Positions 1 to 8,313 are shown, numbered from the stretch's first letter. The stretch: DNA of 64,000 nt from Albimonas sp963816545 (GCA_963816545.1 CAWFLE010000020.1:62001-126000), one strand, 5' to 3'. Notes: generated from the sequence alone by a model not told the origin. Program-made: numbers and translations.

Positions 1-32
1 ACCGGGCCAGCGACCTGGCGAAGGCGTCATGA
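1..32 (+). CDS. 3' end of an upstream gene, probably part of the phosphonate-type ABC transporter
   Basis: Only the last nine codons are inside the window; the frame from base 3 reads RASDLAKAS and then a TGA at 30-32. The stop overlaps the ATG of the next permease gene (ATGA), which indicates translational coupling in one operon. In PhnCDE-type operons the gene before phnE is usually the binding protein or the ATPase, so this is probably phnD or phnC, but nine residues cannot settle it. Confidence 0.4.
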   Translation, partial: RASDLAKAS

Positions 33-820
33 GCGCCACGCCGGATACTTGGCGGCGGCCGCCCTTCATCGCCAACCCCGCCTTGCGCTGGGCAGTCTAT
101 GTCGGTGTCACGGTGTACGTGGTCTGGACGCTGGCCGCACTGCCCATCGACTGGAACCGGGTGGCCGAGGGGGTCACGCGGGCCGGTCGCATCTTCGGCG
201 GCGCCTTCCCCCCGGATTTCGCGCGCAGCGGGCTGCTGATCGACGGCTTCCTGGAGAGCCTGAAGATCGCGATCCTCGCCACCTTCGGGGGGGTGCTGCT
301 GTCTATCCCCATAGCGTTCATGGCGGCGCGCAACATCTCACCGCTGCCGGTCTACTACCTGGGCCGGGCGGTCATCATCGTCGCCCGCAGCTTCCACCCG
401 GTGATCGTGGCGATCATCTTCGTGAAGGCGGTGGGTTTCGGGCCGTTCGCGGGGGTGCTGACGCTGGTGGTGTATTCCATCGGCTTCGTCGCCAAGATGC
501 TGGCCGAGCGGATCGAGGAGATCGACTTCGGGCAGGTGGAGGCCATGCGCGCCGCGGGCGCCCCGTATTTCTCCACGCTGATCTACGCGATCTTCCCGCA
601 GATCATGCCGCGGCAGGTGGGGCTGACCATCTACCAGCTCGATTCCAACCTGCGCGCCTCGGCGGTGGTGGGGATCGTGGGGGCGGGGGGGATCGGGTCG
701 ACCCTCGCCAACGCCTTCGGGCGCTACGACTACGACTTCGCGCTCGCCATCACCATGGTCATCGTCGGCGTGATCCTGGTCAGCGAGGCGGTCAGCGGCC
801 AGATCAGGAAGCGCATATGA
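29..820 (+). CDS. phnE: Phosphonate-type ABC transporter permease, first PhnE subunit
   Basis: Inner-membrane permease of 263 residues, the usual PhnE length. It has several hydrophobic helices and the EAA cytoplasmic loop that docks on the ATPase (EAMRAAGAPYFSTLIYAIFP, roughly residues 171-190), followed by a glycine-rich VGAGGIGSTL segment typical of PhnE. The start ATG overlaps the previous stop and the end overlaps the ATG of the second permease. Two adjacent PhnE genes are common in alphaproteobacteria and build a heterodimeric channel. The family imports phosphonates, phosphite or phosphate esters; the substrate here is not determined, although a phosphodiesterase nearby makes a phosphate ester plausible. 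Confidence 0.88.
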   Translation: MSATPDTWRRPPFIANPALRWAVYVGVTVYVVWTLAALPIDWNRVAEGVTRAGRIFGGAFPPDFARSGLLIDGFLESLKIAILATFGGVLLSIPIAFMAARNISPLPVYYLGRAVIIVARSFHPVIVAIIFVKAVGFGPFAGVLTLVVYSIGFVAKMLAERIEEIDFGQVEAMRAAGAPYFSTLIYAIFPQIMPRQVGLTIYQLDSNLRASAVVGIVGAGGIGSTLANAFGRYDYDFALAITMVIVGVILVSEAVSGQIRKRI

Positions 821-1620
821 CCCTCGCGGATCTCGGGCGGGACGACTGGGCCCGCTTCACCCCCAAGCAGCGGATGCAGCGCTACGCCGTGTTCGCCGCC
901 TGCGCGCTGGCCATCGGCTGGGCGCTGACCAGCATCGAGGTGATCTGGGCCTGGGTCTGGGACAGCCCCAGCCAGATGGGCGACCTCTTCGGCCGGATGA
1001 TGCCGCCGGATCCGACCAACCTCGCGGCCATCCTGCGCGTGCTGTGGGAGACGGTGAACATCGCCACCATCGCCACCGCCTTCGCGGTGATCATCTCGCT
1101 GCCCGTGGCCTGGCTCGCGGCGCAGAACACCACGCCCAACCGCGCGACCCTGTGGCTCGGCCGCTTCATCCTGGTCTCGTCGCGGTCGATCAACACCATC
1201 ATCTGGGCGCTGCTGTTCGTGGCGATCTTCGGCCCCGGCGTGGTGGCGGGCATCATCGCCATCATGTTCCGGTCCATCGGCTTCGTGGGCAAGCTGCTGG
1301 GCGAGGCGATCGAGGAGATCGACAAGCGCCCCGTCGAGGCGCTGGAGGCCACCGGCGCCTCCCGCTTCAAGGTCATCGCCTACGCCATCGTGCCCCAGGT
1401 GATGCCGACCTTCTGGGCGGTCTCGATCCTGCGCTGGGACATCAACCTGCGCGAATCCACGGTGCTGGGGCTGGTGGGCGCGGGCGGCATCGGCATCATC
1501 CTCCAGGGGGCCATCGACACCTTCAACTGGCGGGAGGCGGCGACGGTGCTGCTCGCCATCCTCGCGCTGGTGATCCTCGGGGAGATCGTCTCCGCCTGGC
1601 TGCGCCGCCGCATCCTGTGA
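817..1620 (+). CDS. phnE: Phosphonate-type ABC transporter permease, second PhnE subunit
   Basis: A permease of 267 residues paralogous to the preceding gene. The EAA loop is at roughly residues 172-191 (EALEATGASRFKVIAYAIVP), followed by GLVGAGGIGIIL. I chose the ATG at 817, which overlaps the upstream TGA (ATGA); the frame is open further upstream, but only as a shadow of the first permease. The N-terminus is soluble and there are about five or six membrane segments after it. The two permeases probably form the heterodimeric translocation pore with a shared PhnC ATPase. The 3' end overlaps the GTG start of the HAD gene by four bases, so all three are one operon. Confidence 0.88.
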   Translation: MTLADLGRDDWARFTPKQRMQRYAVFAACALAIGWALTSIEVIWAWVWDSPSQMGDLFGRMMPPDPTNLAAILRVLWETVNIATIATAFAVIISLPVAWLAAQNTTPNRATLWLGRFILVSSRSINTIIWALLFVAIFGPGVVAGIIAIMFRSIGFVGKLLGEAIEEIDKRPVEALEATGASRFKVIAYAIVPQVMPTFWAVSILRWDINLRESTVLGLVGAGGIGIILQGAIDTFNWREAATVLLAILALVILGEIVSAWLRRRIL

Positions 1621-2525
1621 CCGCGCTGGCCGAGCCCGGCTGGGCCTTCGACGCCTACGAATCCGTGCGCGCCCGCCTCCCCCGGGCGCGCTTCGACGAC
1701 GCCTGGCGCACCGCCGATACGCTGGCCGAGATCGCCGAGCCCTATTCTCTCCTGCTGCTCGACGCCTACGGGGTCCTGAACGTCGGCGAGACCGCGATCC
1801 CCGGCGTCGCCGCCCGCATCGCGGACCTTCGTCGCGCCGGAAAGCGGGTGATGGTCGTCACCAATTCCGCCGGCTATCCCAAGCGCCTGATGATCGAGCG
1901 CTATGCCCGGCTGGGCTACGACTTCGCGCCCGAGGACGTCGCCTCCAGCCGCGAGGCGCTCCTTCGCGGCCTGGAAAACCGCCCGCAGCTTCGCTGGGGC
2001 GCCATGCTCTCCCCCGCCCACGGGCTGGAGGATCTTGAGGCCCTCGACCTGAGCTTCCTCGCCGACGACCCGCAGGGATACGACAGCGCCGAGGGCTTCC
2101 TGCTCATCGGCGCCGACGGCTGGACCGAAGGGCGCCAAGCCCTCCTCGAACAGGCGCTGGCGGCGCGCCCCCGCCCGGTCCTCGTCGGCAATCCCGACAT
2201 CGTCGCCCCGCGCGAAGGCGGCCTCTCGCTGGAGCCGGGCCGCTTCGCCCACCGCCTGGCCGACGGCACGGGCGTCCGGCCGGAGTTCTACGGCAAGCCC
2301 TTCCGCCACATCTACGACCTGGCGCTCTCCCGCCTCTCCTCGCCCCCGCCGCCCGGCGAGGTGCTGATGGTCGGCGACACGCTGCACACGGACATTCTGG
2401 GCGGCCGCTCCATGGGCTTCGCCACCGCGCTGGTGACCGACTATGGCCCGCTCGCCGGCGCGGACGTGGCCGGGGCGATCCGGCGCTCGGGCATCGTCCC
2501 CGACCACGTCATCGCCCGGCCGTGA
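1617..2525 (+). CDS. HAD-superfamily (HAD-IIA, TIGR01459-like) hydrolase
   Basis: Protein of 302 residues. The start is the GTG at 1617, overlapping the permease stop as GTGA. HAD motif I is LLLLDAYGVLN (nucleophile Asp about residue 49), with Tyr where most phosphatases have the second Asp; a bulky aromatic at this place is a known feature of the TIGR01459 branch. Motif II is VVTNSAG, and the distal acidic motif is VGDTLHTD near residue 245. The C2-type cap between them places it with NagD-like HAD-IIA proteins. Translational coupling to the PhnE pair suggests it dephosphorylates the imported compound or a derivative. With the facing phosphodiesterase, a glycerol-phosphate-like substrate is possible, but that is inference. 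Confidence 0.8.
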   Translation: MTALAEPGWAFDAYESVRARLPRARFDDAWRTADTLAEIAEPYSLLLLDAYGVLNVGETAIPGVAARIADLRRAGKRVMVVTNSAGYPKRLMIERYARLGYDFAPEDVASSREALLRGLENRPQLRWGAMLSPAHGLEDLEALDLSFLADDPQGYDSAEGFLLIGADGWTEGRQALLEQALAARPRPVLVGNPDIVAPREGGLSLEPGRFAHRLADGTGVRPEFYGKPFRHIYDLALSRLSSPPPPGEVLMVGDTLHTDILGGRSMGFATALVTDYGPLAGADVAGAIRRSGIVPDHVIARP

Positions 2526-2551
2526 CCGCGGCGCGCATGGGCGCGCCGCGG
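2526..2551. terminator. Perfect GC-rich hairpin between convergent genes
   Basis: An 11-bp perfect inverted repeat (CCGCGGCGCGC and its complement) with a 4-base loop ATGG occupies the gap between the HAD stop and the stop of the facing phosphodiesterase gene. Its symmetry and position suit a bidirectional terminator. There is no flanking T-tract on either side, so intrinsic termination may be inefficient. Confidence 0.6.
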
Positions 2552-2559
2552 CCGGAGGC

Positions 2560-3795
2560 TCAGAGCCCGTAGCAGTTGGCGTAGTAGGTCACCGTAGCCG
2601 GCCAGTCCGAGAACACGCCCACCACGCCCACGTCCTGCGCCAGCACATGCAGCACGTTCAGGTAGTCCGCGTCGCTGTCGATGGCGTCATTGACCGACTG
2701 GAAGTACCAGCCGCCGCCATTGGCCAGCGGGCCCGACCGCTCCAGCGTCCATGCGATCATCTTCAGCCCGGCCGCCTTCGCCTCCTTCGCATAGGCCGAG
2801 GGAACGATGTTCCCCTGATCGTCAAGCGTGACCATCATCCACAGGGGCGGCGCGATGTAGTTCACCCCCATGTCCGCCAGCTCCTGCATCGACGGCTCGA
2901 AGGTGGAGGGATCGTTCGGGTCGAGGATGCCGCCCTCGCCCTCGCCCTCGGCGTCGCGGTCATCGAGATAGACCGCCTGGGCGCCGAACTCCGGCTCGTT
3001 CTCGATCCAGTAGCGAATGTCCTGGAGGTTGAACGACTGCGGCCACACGTCGGACGCCGGCACGCCCGCCGCCTTGTACTCGTCGATCATCTTCTGGGCG
3101 TAGTCCTCCTGGGAGAACCCGTCGAACGGCATCTCCACCGACGGCGCCTTCAGCTCCGGCGTGAACTTCACGCCCAGCCCCTTCAACAGCTCGATGGACT
3201 CCGCATGGGTCATCAACTGGGCGCCGTCGACGTAGAGCTCCGTGCGCCAGGGCGCCGTTCCGCCCAGATACGCCTCCGCCGTCGTCGCCGTCTTGTCGGC
3301 GGCGTCCATCTTCGGCTTCAGGCTCCGGAACTCCTCCAGCGTCAGATCCGAGGTCCGGCATTCGGCCGATGCCTCGGCTCCGCCCTTGGCCGCCTGGAAC
3401 GGCTGGGTGCACTTCTCCTCGAGATCGGTGGCGACGATGTTCGTCGTGGTGTGGAGATCGTTCTGAGCGTGCCGGCACACCAGCTGCTTGTCCTTGGTGA
3501 AGGTCACGTCGCATTCGACGATCCCCGCACCCTGCCGCGCGCCGCCGAGATAGGATTGGCGCGTGTGCTCCGGGAACATCAGCCCGGCGCCCCGGTGACC
3601 GATGGAGAAGTCCGTCGTCTGCGGGGTCTGGCCCATGCAGGACATGAGCTTCCGCTTCAGTTCGCCGTCCTCCAGCTTGTCGATCAGGTGGAACGGCCGA
3701 GGCCCGTAGCTCAGGGCGCGAGCGTCCCCGCCGGTCTGGGCCTGCGCCGCAACGCCCGCCAGCAATGCGGCGACGGTCAAGGCTGCGATCTTCAT
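2560..3795 (-). CDS. Periplasmic glycerophosphodiester phosphodiesterase (GDPD family)
   Basis: Protein of 411 residues starting MKIAALTVAALLAGVAAQAQ, a clear Sec signal peptide. The catalytic GDPD signature is present: HRGAG followed by PEHT, then ECDVTFTKD with the metal-binding Glu and Asp, then CRHA. It would hydrolyse glycerophosphodiesters to an alcohol and glycerol-3-phosphate in the periplasm. I chose the ATG at 3795 because the GGAGG lies about 7 bases before it; an in-frame ATG at 3801 sits almost on the Shine-Dalgarno sequence. It converges with the phosphonate-type operon and has a possible riboswitch in its leader. The protein is longer than bacterial GlpQ (about 355 residues) and has a long insertion in the middle. 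Confidence 0.8.
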   Translation of the reverse strand: MKIAALTVAALLAGVAAQAQTGGDARALSYGPRPFHLIDKLEDGELKRKLMSCMGQTPQTTDFSIGHRGAGLMFPEHTRQSYLGGARQGAGIVECDVTFTKDKQLVCRHAQNDLHTTTNIVATDLEEKCTQPFQAAKGGAEASAECRTSDLTLEEFRSLKPKMDAADKTATTAEAYLGGTAPWRTELYVDGAQLMTHAESIELLKGLGVKFTPELKAPSVEMPFDGFSQEDYAQKMIDEYKAAGVPASDVWPQSFNLQDIRYWIENEPEFGAQAVYLDDRDAEGEGEGGILDPNDPSTFEPSMQELADMGVNYIAPPLWMMVTLDDQGNIVPSAYAKEAKAAGLKMIAWTLERSGPLANGGGWYFQSVNDAIDSDADYLNVLHVLAQDVGVVGVFSDWPATVTYYANCYGL

Positions 3796-3879
3796 GTTCA
3801 TTCCTCCCTTACTGTCCGCCGATGGTTTCACGCACTCCCCCGAGCCGCAACTGCGGCGGGCGCCGAAGCGCGGAAACAC

Positions 3880-3957
3880 CCTTCCCGGAGTTGCAGCCCT
3901 CGGACCGCATCAGGTTCGGCAACGCGTATGTCACCGACGCAAGGCGCCCCTGCGCCG
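3880..3957 (-). promoter_or_regulatory. Diverged TPP-riboswitch-like (THI-box) element in the GDPD leader
   Basis: Read on the minus strand, this leader contains GGGGCGCC near its start, then GTGACA where TPP riboswitches have CTGAGA, then GAACCTGAT, a small GCGG/CTGC stem, and CCGGGAAGG at the end. The order and the GAACCTGAT plus GGGAA landmarks match the TPP aptamer, and the element ends about 85 bases before the start codon. The changed CTGAGA box and unusual 3' strand make it a weak match compared with the canonical element at 17671. It could be a diverged aptamer or a chance resemblance. Confidence 0.42.
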
Positions 3958-4048
3958 GCGCCGAGATCACACACGCCCCGGATCGTCGGGACGTGCGACC
4001 GGCCGCGCATCGGCTTGCGCCGGCAGCGCCTGACCTGACCCCTTGCGC

Positions 4049-4978
4049 TCATCCGCGGGCGGCCGGAATCGTGGGTTGAGATTTGCCCGTCAGGGCGGCG
4101 TGAGCAATGGGCAGCGGCGCGGAGCCTTCGAGGTCGTGCAGCGGCGATGCCCATTGCGGTTTCAGGGAGGCTGCGTAGGCGGCCGGCGTCATGTAGCCGA
4201 TCGCCGAGTGCGGCCTCACGGTGTTGTAGTCGTCGACCCATCCGCGGAGGATCGCCCGGACGTGGTTCATCGAGAAAAACAGGTGCTCGTTGAGGCATTC
4301 GTCCCGCATCCGGCCCTGAAAGCTCTCGGCGAAGGCGTTTTGGGTCGGCTTTCCCGGCGCGATGTATCGCCAGTCCAGCTTCTCCGCCTGCGCGAAGGTC
4401 AGGACGGCCGTCGAGGTGAACTCCGTCCCGTTGTCGCTGACCACGATGCGTGGCTTGCCGCGGGTCTCGATGAGGACCTTCAGCTCCCGGACGACCCGTC
4501 TGCCGGAGATCGAGGCGTCCGGGATCGCCGCCAGACACTCCTTCGTCACGTCGTCGATGATGTTCAGCACGCGGAACCTGCCTCCGCCGGCCAGTTGGTC
4601 ATGCACGAAGTCCATCGACCAGCGGCTGTTCGGTCCGTCCGGCGCCGGTATCGGCGTGCGCGCGACCGCGATCCGGCGGCGGGATCTGCGCCGCCGCACA
4701 GCCAGCCCCTCCTCACCGTAGAGCCGCTGGGTCTTCTTGCGGTTCATGGCCCAGCCCTCCGCACGCAGCAGCACATGCAGCCGGCGATAGCCGAACCGCC
4801 GGCGCTGCTCCGCCAGCTCGCGCAGGCGCCGGCGCAGGCCAGCATCGTCGGGGCGCCGGCTTCGGTAGCGGACCGAGCTGCGGTCCGCCGAGATCAAGGT
4901 GCACGCCCGCCGCTCGCTCATCCCGTGACAGGCACGGTGATGCGCGACCGCGTCCCGCATCACGGCGGGCGTCACCAT
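4049..4978 (-). CDS. IS3-family transposase OrfB (DDE catalytic part)
   Basis: The frame opens at the A7 slippery run and continues KKMVTPAVMRDAV. The integrase core has the catalytic acids in SMDFVHDQL, VVSDNGTEF and NAFAESFQG, followed by the usual RPHSAIGY motif. OrfB is normally made as an OrfAB fusion by -1 frameshifting; the internal ATG at 4978 gives a 309-residue form. No inactivating mutation is visible, so the element is probably transposition-competent. Confidence 0.88.
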   Translation of the reverse strand: MVTPAVMRDAVAHHRACHGMSERRACTLISADRSSVRYRSRRPDDAGLRRRLRELAEQRRRFGYRRLHVLLRAEGWAMNRKKTQRLYGEEGLAVRRRRSRRRIAVARTPIPAPDGPNSRWSMDFVHDQLAGGGRFRVLNIIDDVTKECLAAIPDASISGRRVVRELKVLIETRGKPRIVVSDNGTEFTSTAVLTFAQAEKLDWRYIAPGKPTQNAFAESFQGRMRDECLNEHLFFSMNHVRAILRGWVDDYNTVRPHSAIGYMTPAAYAASLKPQWASPLHDLEGSAPLPIAHAALTGKSQPTIPAARG

Positions 4979-5238
4979 TTTTTTGACAGCAGATCCTTCA
5001 ACCCGGCGTTGTCGAGCATCGCGTCGGCGTAGAGCCGCTTCAGCCGGGCGTTCTCGTCCTCGAGGGCCTTCAGCCGCTTCGCGTCGGAGACGTCCATCCC
5101 GCCGTACTTCGCCTTCCAGGCGTAGAACGTCGCCGATGACATCCCGTGCTTGCGGCATAGCTCCGCCACCGTGGCCCCGGCCTCCTGCTCCCGCAGAACG
5201 CCGATGATCTGCTCTTCCGTGAACCTGCTGCGCTTCAT
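4972..5238 (-). CDS. IS3-family transposase OrfA (helix-turn-helix subunit)
   Basis: An 88-residue protein with an N-terminal helix-turn-helix (FTEEQIIGVLREQEAG, then KHGMSSATFYAWKAKYGG) and a leucine-zipper-like segment around residues 55-85. It ends SKKW with a stop immediately after the A7 run that serves as the -1 frameshift site. Alone it binds the IS ends; after frameshifting it becomes the N-terminal part of the active OrfAB transposase. Confidence 0.9.
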   Translation of the reverse strand: MKRSRFTEEQIIGVLREQEAGATVAELCRKHGMSSATFYAWKAKYGGMDVSDAKRLKALEDENARLKRLYADAMLDNAGLKDLLSKKW

Positions 5239-5484
5239 TCCGGTCCCTTCCAGTCGGTCGGGATCCCAGCACGCCGTGGAGGAGAAACAAGGGGTCAGGT
5301 CACGCCCTGCAAGTCCCTGCGCGCCTCACGGGTGGATCCGCCGCCCGGCCGGCATGCCCGACGCCCGACGGGCTATCCGCGACAGAAGCCGACGCCGAAG
5401 ATCGTCCCGTCTGCGACGAGGATCCGTTTCGATGGAGATCGGGAAAGATCCGTGGCGGGTGACCCAGCCGCTCAGGCTGGAGCA

Positions 5485-6753
5485 TCACAACTGAAACTCC
5501 ACGACGTTCGCAGACCCCTTGGAGGATCCCTTGCGAAGCGGCGGCGAAACCGGGAGAACGGCCTCGCGTCGCTCCGCCCCAAACGGATCGCCGCCGTCTC
5601 GCACCTGCTTCATCCGCTTGAGCCGGCAGCGCGCGTCGCCCGTGCGAGAACCGTCTTCGTGCACCGACAGGCTCAGTTGAGACGTGTCGTGTTGCGCCGT
5701 GATCCTGAGAAGACCGTCCGGCTCGGCAGGCGCCGGCCAGTCCAGCAGGAATACGGTTCTTCCCCAATGGCCACCGGACTCCAGGCTGTTCGTCAGACGG
5801 ATCCCTGGAGAAAGGTCCATCTCGAAATACGTGAAAACGGCGTGGATCTCGCCGGTCCTGGAGCAGAGCAGGTCTTGAGTCGAGCAGCCGGGCTCCACGT
5901 CCGGTCTGGTGAAATCGAACCCGAAGAGCTCGCTCGCCGGACCCAGCGGCCTGAGCCCACAGCTTTCGAAGTCGTTCGGCGTGATCCGCGCGACGGTCGC
6001 GAAGCGGTGGAACGCGGAAAGATCGAACCCCTCCGCCGCCTGCGGGCGCCAGAGGTCCAGCAGCTTCTCGCTTTCCACCAGTTGGGCCATCAACGTGCCG
6101 CCTTCAGGGATCGCGCGCGCATCCGGCTTCGCCAGCTTCCGCATCGCGTGCCGAAGCGTCGCGAGCGCGCCTTCTCCAAGCAGCACCGTGTCGACGATCT
6201 CGGATATCACGACGTCCGCCGGTTCGGGAACATCAGCGCCGAGGACGAGGTCGTGAGACATCTTCGGGATGACCGTGATGCGATCCGAGAGCCCGTTCCG
6301 TTCGATGACCTGTGCGGCCGCCTGCGCGATCAGAGGCTGCTGTTCGCAGGTGTAGACATGCTTCGCACCGGCGCGCGCCGCCAGCATCGCCGTCAGGCCG
6401 GCGCCGCAGCCGATGTCGAGGACGATGTCGCCCGTCTTGACCTCCGCGGCGATGGCCGCGGCGTAGGCGCGATTGCGGACCTTGTCCGCGAGCATGGGAA
6501 AATGCCAGCGCGGAACAAACATCTGGTAAAGCCGATCCAGAAGGATCTGCGCCTCGTGGTGATGGGGCGCTTTGGTCAGGGCTTCAAGGAGAAGCCGCGA
6601 CGTTCTCAGACCGCCGTCGGTCAAAGGCTCGCGCTTCGCGAGCCGGACAAGACGGTCAGCATCCTGCGCCCTTTGATGCGCTCGTTCTTGTTCGAGTTCT
6701 CCACCTTCATCGAAGGTCAGCACGAGGTCTTTCGCCACGGCCAATTTCCTCAT
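5485..6753 (-). CDS. PRMT7-like protein arginine N-methyltransferase
   Basis: Protein of 422 residues. It has a class I SAM-binding fold with motif I VLDIGCGAGLTAMLAARAG (about residues 110-128), a post-I acidic residue in YTCEQQP, and a double-Glu loop SEIVDTVLLGEG (about 185-196) that resembles the ELFDTELIGEG loop of PRMT7 rather than ribosomal L11 methyltransferases. Before motif I, PRWHFPMLADKVRN matches the N-terminal SAM lid of PRMT7/PRMT9. The C-terminal half fits the PRMT beta-barrel. It would methylate arginine side chains; the target is unknown. Arginine methyltransferases of this type are mostly eukaryotic, so a bacterial copy is uncommon. It stands alone, between an IS3 element and IS remnants. 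The ATG at 6753 has no strong Shine-Dalgarno sequence. Confidence 0.72.
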   Translation of the reverse strand: MRKLAVAKDLVLTFDEGGELEQERAHQRAQDADRLVRLAKREPLTDGGLRTSRLLLEALTKAPHHHEAQILLDRLYQMFVPRWHFPMLADKVRNRAYAAAIAAEVKTGDIVLDIGCGAGLTAMLAARAGAKHVYTCEQQPLIAQAAAQVIERNGLSDRITVIPKMSHDLVLGADVPEPADVVISEIVDTVLLGEGALATLRHAMRKLAKPDARAIPEGGTLMAQLVESEKLLDLWRPQAAEGFDLSAFHRFATVARITPNDFESCGLRPLGPASELFGFDFTRPDVEPGCSTQDLLCSRTGEIHAVFTYFEMDLSPGIRLTNSLESGGHWGRTVFLLDWPAPAEPDGLLRITAQHDTSQLSLSVHEDGSRTGDARCRLKRMKQVRDGGDPFGAERREAVLPVSPPLRKGSSKGSANVVEFQL

Positions 6754-6830
6754 TCTAAGGAAATACGATGGGGCCGACTACGCTTCAAGAAGATAAGGAA
6801 CGGTAAACCGCGCATCCGGAGGCGCCATGC

Positions 6831-7374
6831 GCAAGCGCGACGGCGCGGCAAGGCCTGACGGCCGGGCGTGCCGCCAGGGCATGAGGTCCTCGATGCGGGA
6901 TTGGGAGTGTCGCCAAGGACGGCCCGAAGGGTGGCGGCGAGGTCGTCGACGGGGTTCGCGCTGGACATCCTGCAGGTGGCGACGAGCGAGGCGAGCATGG
7001 CCCGGCTCTCGGCGCCGACCTCGTTGCCGGCGAAGAGGGCGTTCTTGCGGGTCAGCGCGATCGGGCGGATCTGGTTCTCGACCGGGTTGGCGCCGAGCTC
7101 GAGGATGCCGTCGTCGAGGATCAAACCGGGCCGGTGCGCGAGGGTGTAGCGGATGTCCTCGGCGGACCGGGATCTCCGCGGGATACGGGACAGCCGGGCT
7201 TCCCGCCACGGCTTGAGCGCTGCGATGATCGGGGCGGCTTGCTGACGTCGGGCGGCAAGGCGGATGGCCGGGTTCTCGCCACGCACGGTCTTCCCGATCC
7301 CGCAGAGGGAGGATGCTGACGGGCTCGATCACCCGCTCGATCGGGGGCGGATGCGCCGGCAGATGACCGCGGTT
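6831..7374 (-). pseudogene. IS66-family tnpC remnant with internal deletion
   Basis: On the minus strand the remnant reads RNRGHLPAH, IERVIEPVSIL, then jumps to the C-terminal region (AIRLAARRQ, ALKPWREARLSRIP, ANPVENQIRPIALTRKNALF). It matches the intact TnpC at 41320-42885 but lacks about 250 central residues and has frameshifts. Its outer end, AAGCGCGACGGCGCGGC near 6834, matches the right inverted repeat of that element. It is clearly dead. Confidence 0.85.
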
Positions 7375-7382
7375 GCGCTTTG

Positions 7383-7544
7383 GCTTCCGGGCGTCTCCGC
7401 GAGCGCTTCCTGAGCCTGCGCGTCTTCGAGGGCCTCGACGCCGTCGTCGACGCCTGCTGTCGCGCCTGGAACGCCTTCGCCGACGATCCGTCCCGCATCC
7501 GCTCCCTGTGCCTCCAGCCGTGGATCAAGAGGGTCATCGGTTAG
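7383..7544 (+). pseudogene. IS630-family transposase, C-terminal fragment
   Basis: The frame reads RFLSLRVFEGLDAVVDACC, then RAWNAFADDPSRIRSLCLQ, then PWIKRVIG and a TAG. This is the conserved C-terminal end of IS630-type DDE transposases. Nothing of the catalytic domain remains; the fragment abuts the IS66 remnant at its 5' side. Confidence 0.7.
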
Positions 7545-7554
7545 GCGCGGCGGT

Positions 7555-8165
7555 ATGATGCGTCTGGATGCCATGCGGGCACGGCCGAAGCGTCGCGGGA
7601 CGCCCAGGGACGACGGCGAGCGGTCAGGCATCGCCGACAACCTCCTCGCCCGCGATTTCGATGCGTCCGGGCCGAACCGGAAGCGGCTGGCGGATTTCAC
7701 TATATCTGGACGGCCTAGGGCTGGCTCTACGTCGCCGTCGTGCTGGACCTGTTCTCGCGCCGCGTGGCCGGCTGGTCGGCTGGTCGATGAAGGCGGATCC
7801 GGGACGCCTCATTGCTCATGGATGCGCTGATGATGGCCATCCGGCGGCGTGGAAAGGCCGATGCGCTGCTGCATCGCTCGAACCAAGGGGTCGCAATATT
7901 CCAGACCGGTTCCAGCGGCTGCCGCTCGACCACGGCATCACCTGCTCGATGAGCCGGGCGGGGAATGTCCGGGACAACCCGGCGATGGAGAGCTTCTTCT
8001 CTTCGCTGAAGACCGAGCGCACGGCCCGCATGGTCTACCGCACCCGCGACGAGGCCCGCGCCGACGCGTTCGACTACATCGAGCGCTTCTACAATTCTGG
8101 AGGCGTCATTCGAAGCTGGGCTATCTCAGATGGCGTTCGAGGAACGGGCCATGCAGACTTCACCC
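7555..8165 (+). pseudogene. IS3-family orfB remnant, several frameshifts
   Basis: Across three frames one can read RRGTPRDDGERSGIADNLL, YVAVVLDLFSRRVAGW, MDALMMAIRRRGKADALLH, NPAMESFFSSLKTERTARM, DYIERFYNS and RHSKLGYL. These are the standard order of an IS3 OrfB core, including the last catalytic Glu in AMESFFSS. The frame changes several times, so no transposase can be made. It shows the 6.8-8.2 kb stretch is an accumulation of dead insertion sequences. Confidence 0.82.
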
Positions 8166-8313
8166 GCTGTCCACGGAACCGGCAGCAGGCCATGCCGCAC
8201 TGCCGGCGTCGAGGGCCCCGGCAACGGGAGTGCTCGATGCTGATGGGCGGTGCAGCTTGCGGGGCGGGGGCGAGCGGATTGCCAATTGCTTAGCCCGTGA
8301 GCATTGCGACTCC

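Larger units (their letters stand above)
4031..5302 (-). mobile_element. IS3-family insertion sequence (IS407-like), apparently complete
   Basis: A 1272-bp element bounded by perfect 15-bp inverted repeats (TGACCTGACCCCTTG at the left, its complement at the right). It is flanked by the direct repeat CGCC at 4027-4030 and 5303-5306, a 4-bp target duplication as expected for this IS3 group. It contains overlapping orfA and orfB joined by an A7 slippery run. It inserted between the GDPD leader and the PRMT-like gene and looks recent. Confidence 0.9.

Noticed and set aside
49..816. Apparent N-terminal extension of the second PhnE
   Set aside because: The frame is open only because it shadows the first permease; the ATG at 817 gives the normal family length.
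1380..2507. Long minus-strand open frame opposite the HAD hydrolase
   Set aside because: It is antisense to a gene with clear motifs and tight operon overlaps; in high-GC DNA such antisense frames are common. It resembles no known protein.
2443..4038. 531-codon plus-strand frame opposite the GDPD gene
   Set aside because: It is antisense to a gene with a signal peptide and catalytic GDPD motifs.
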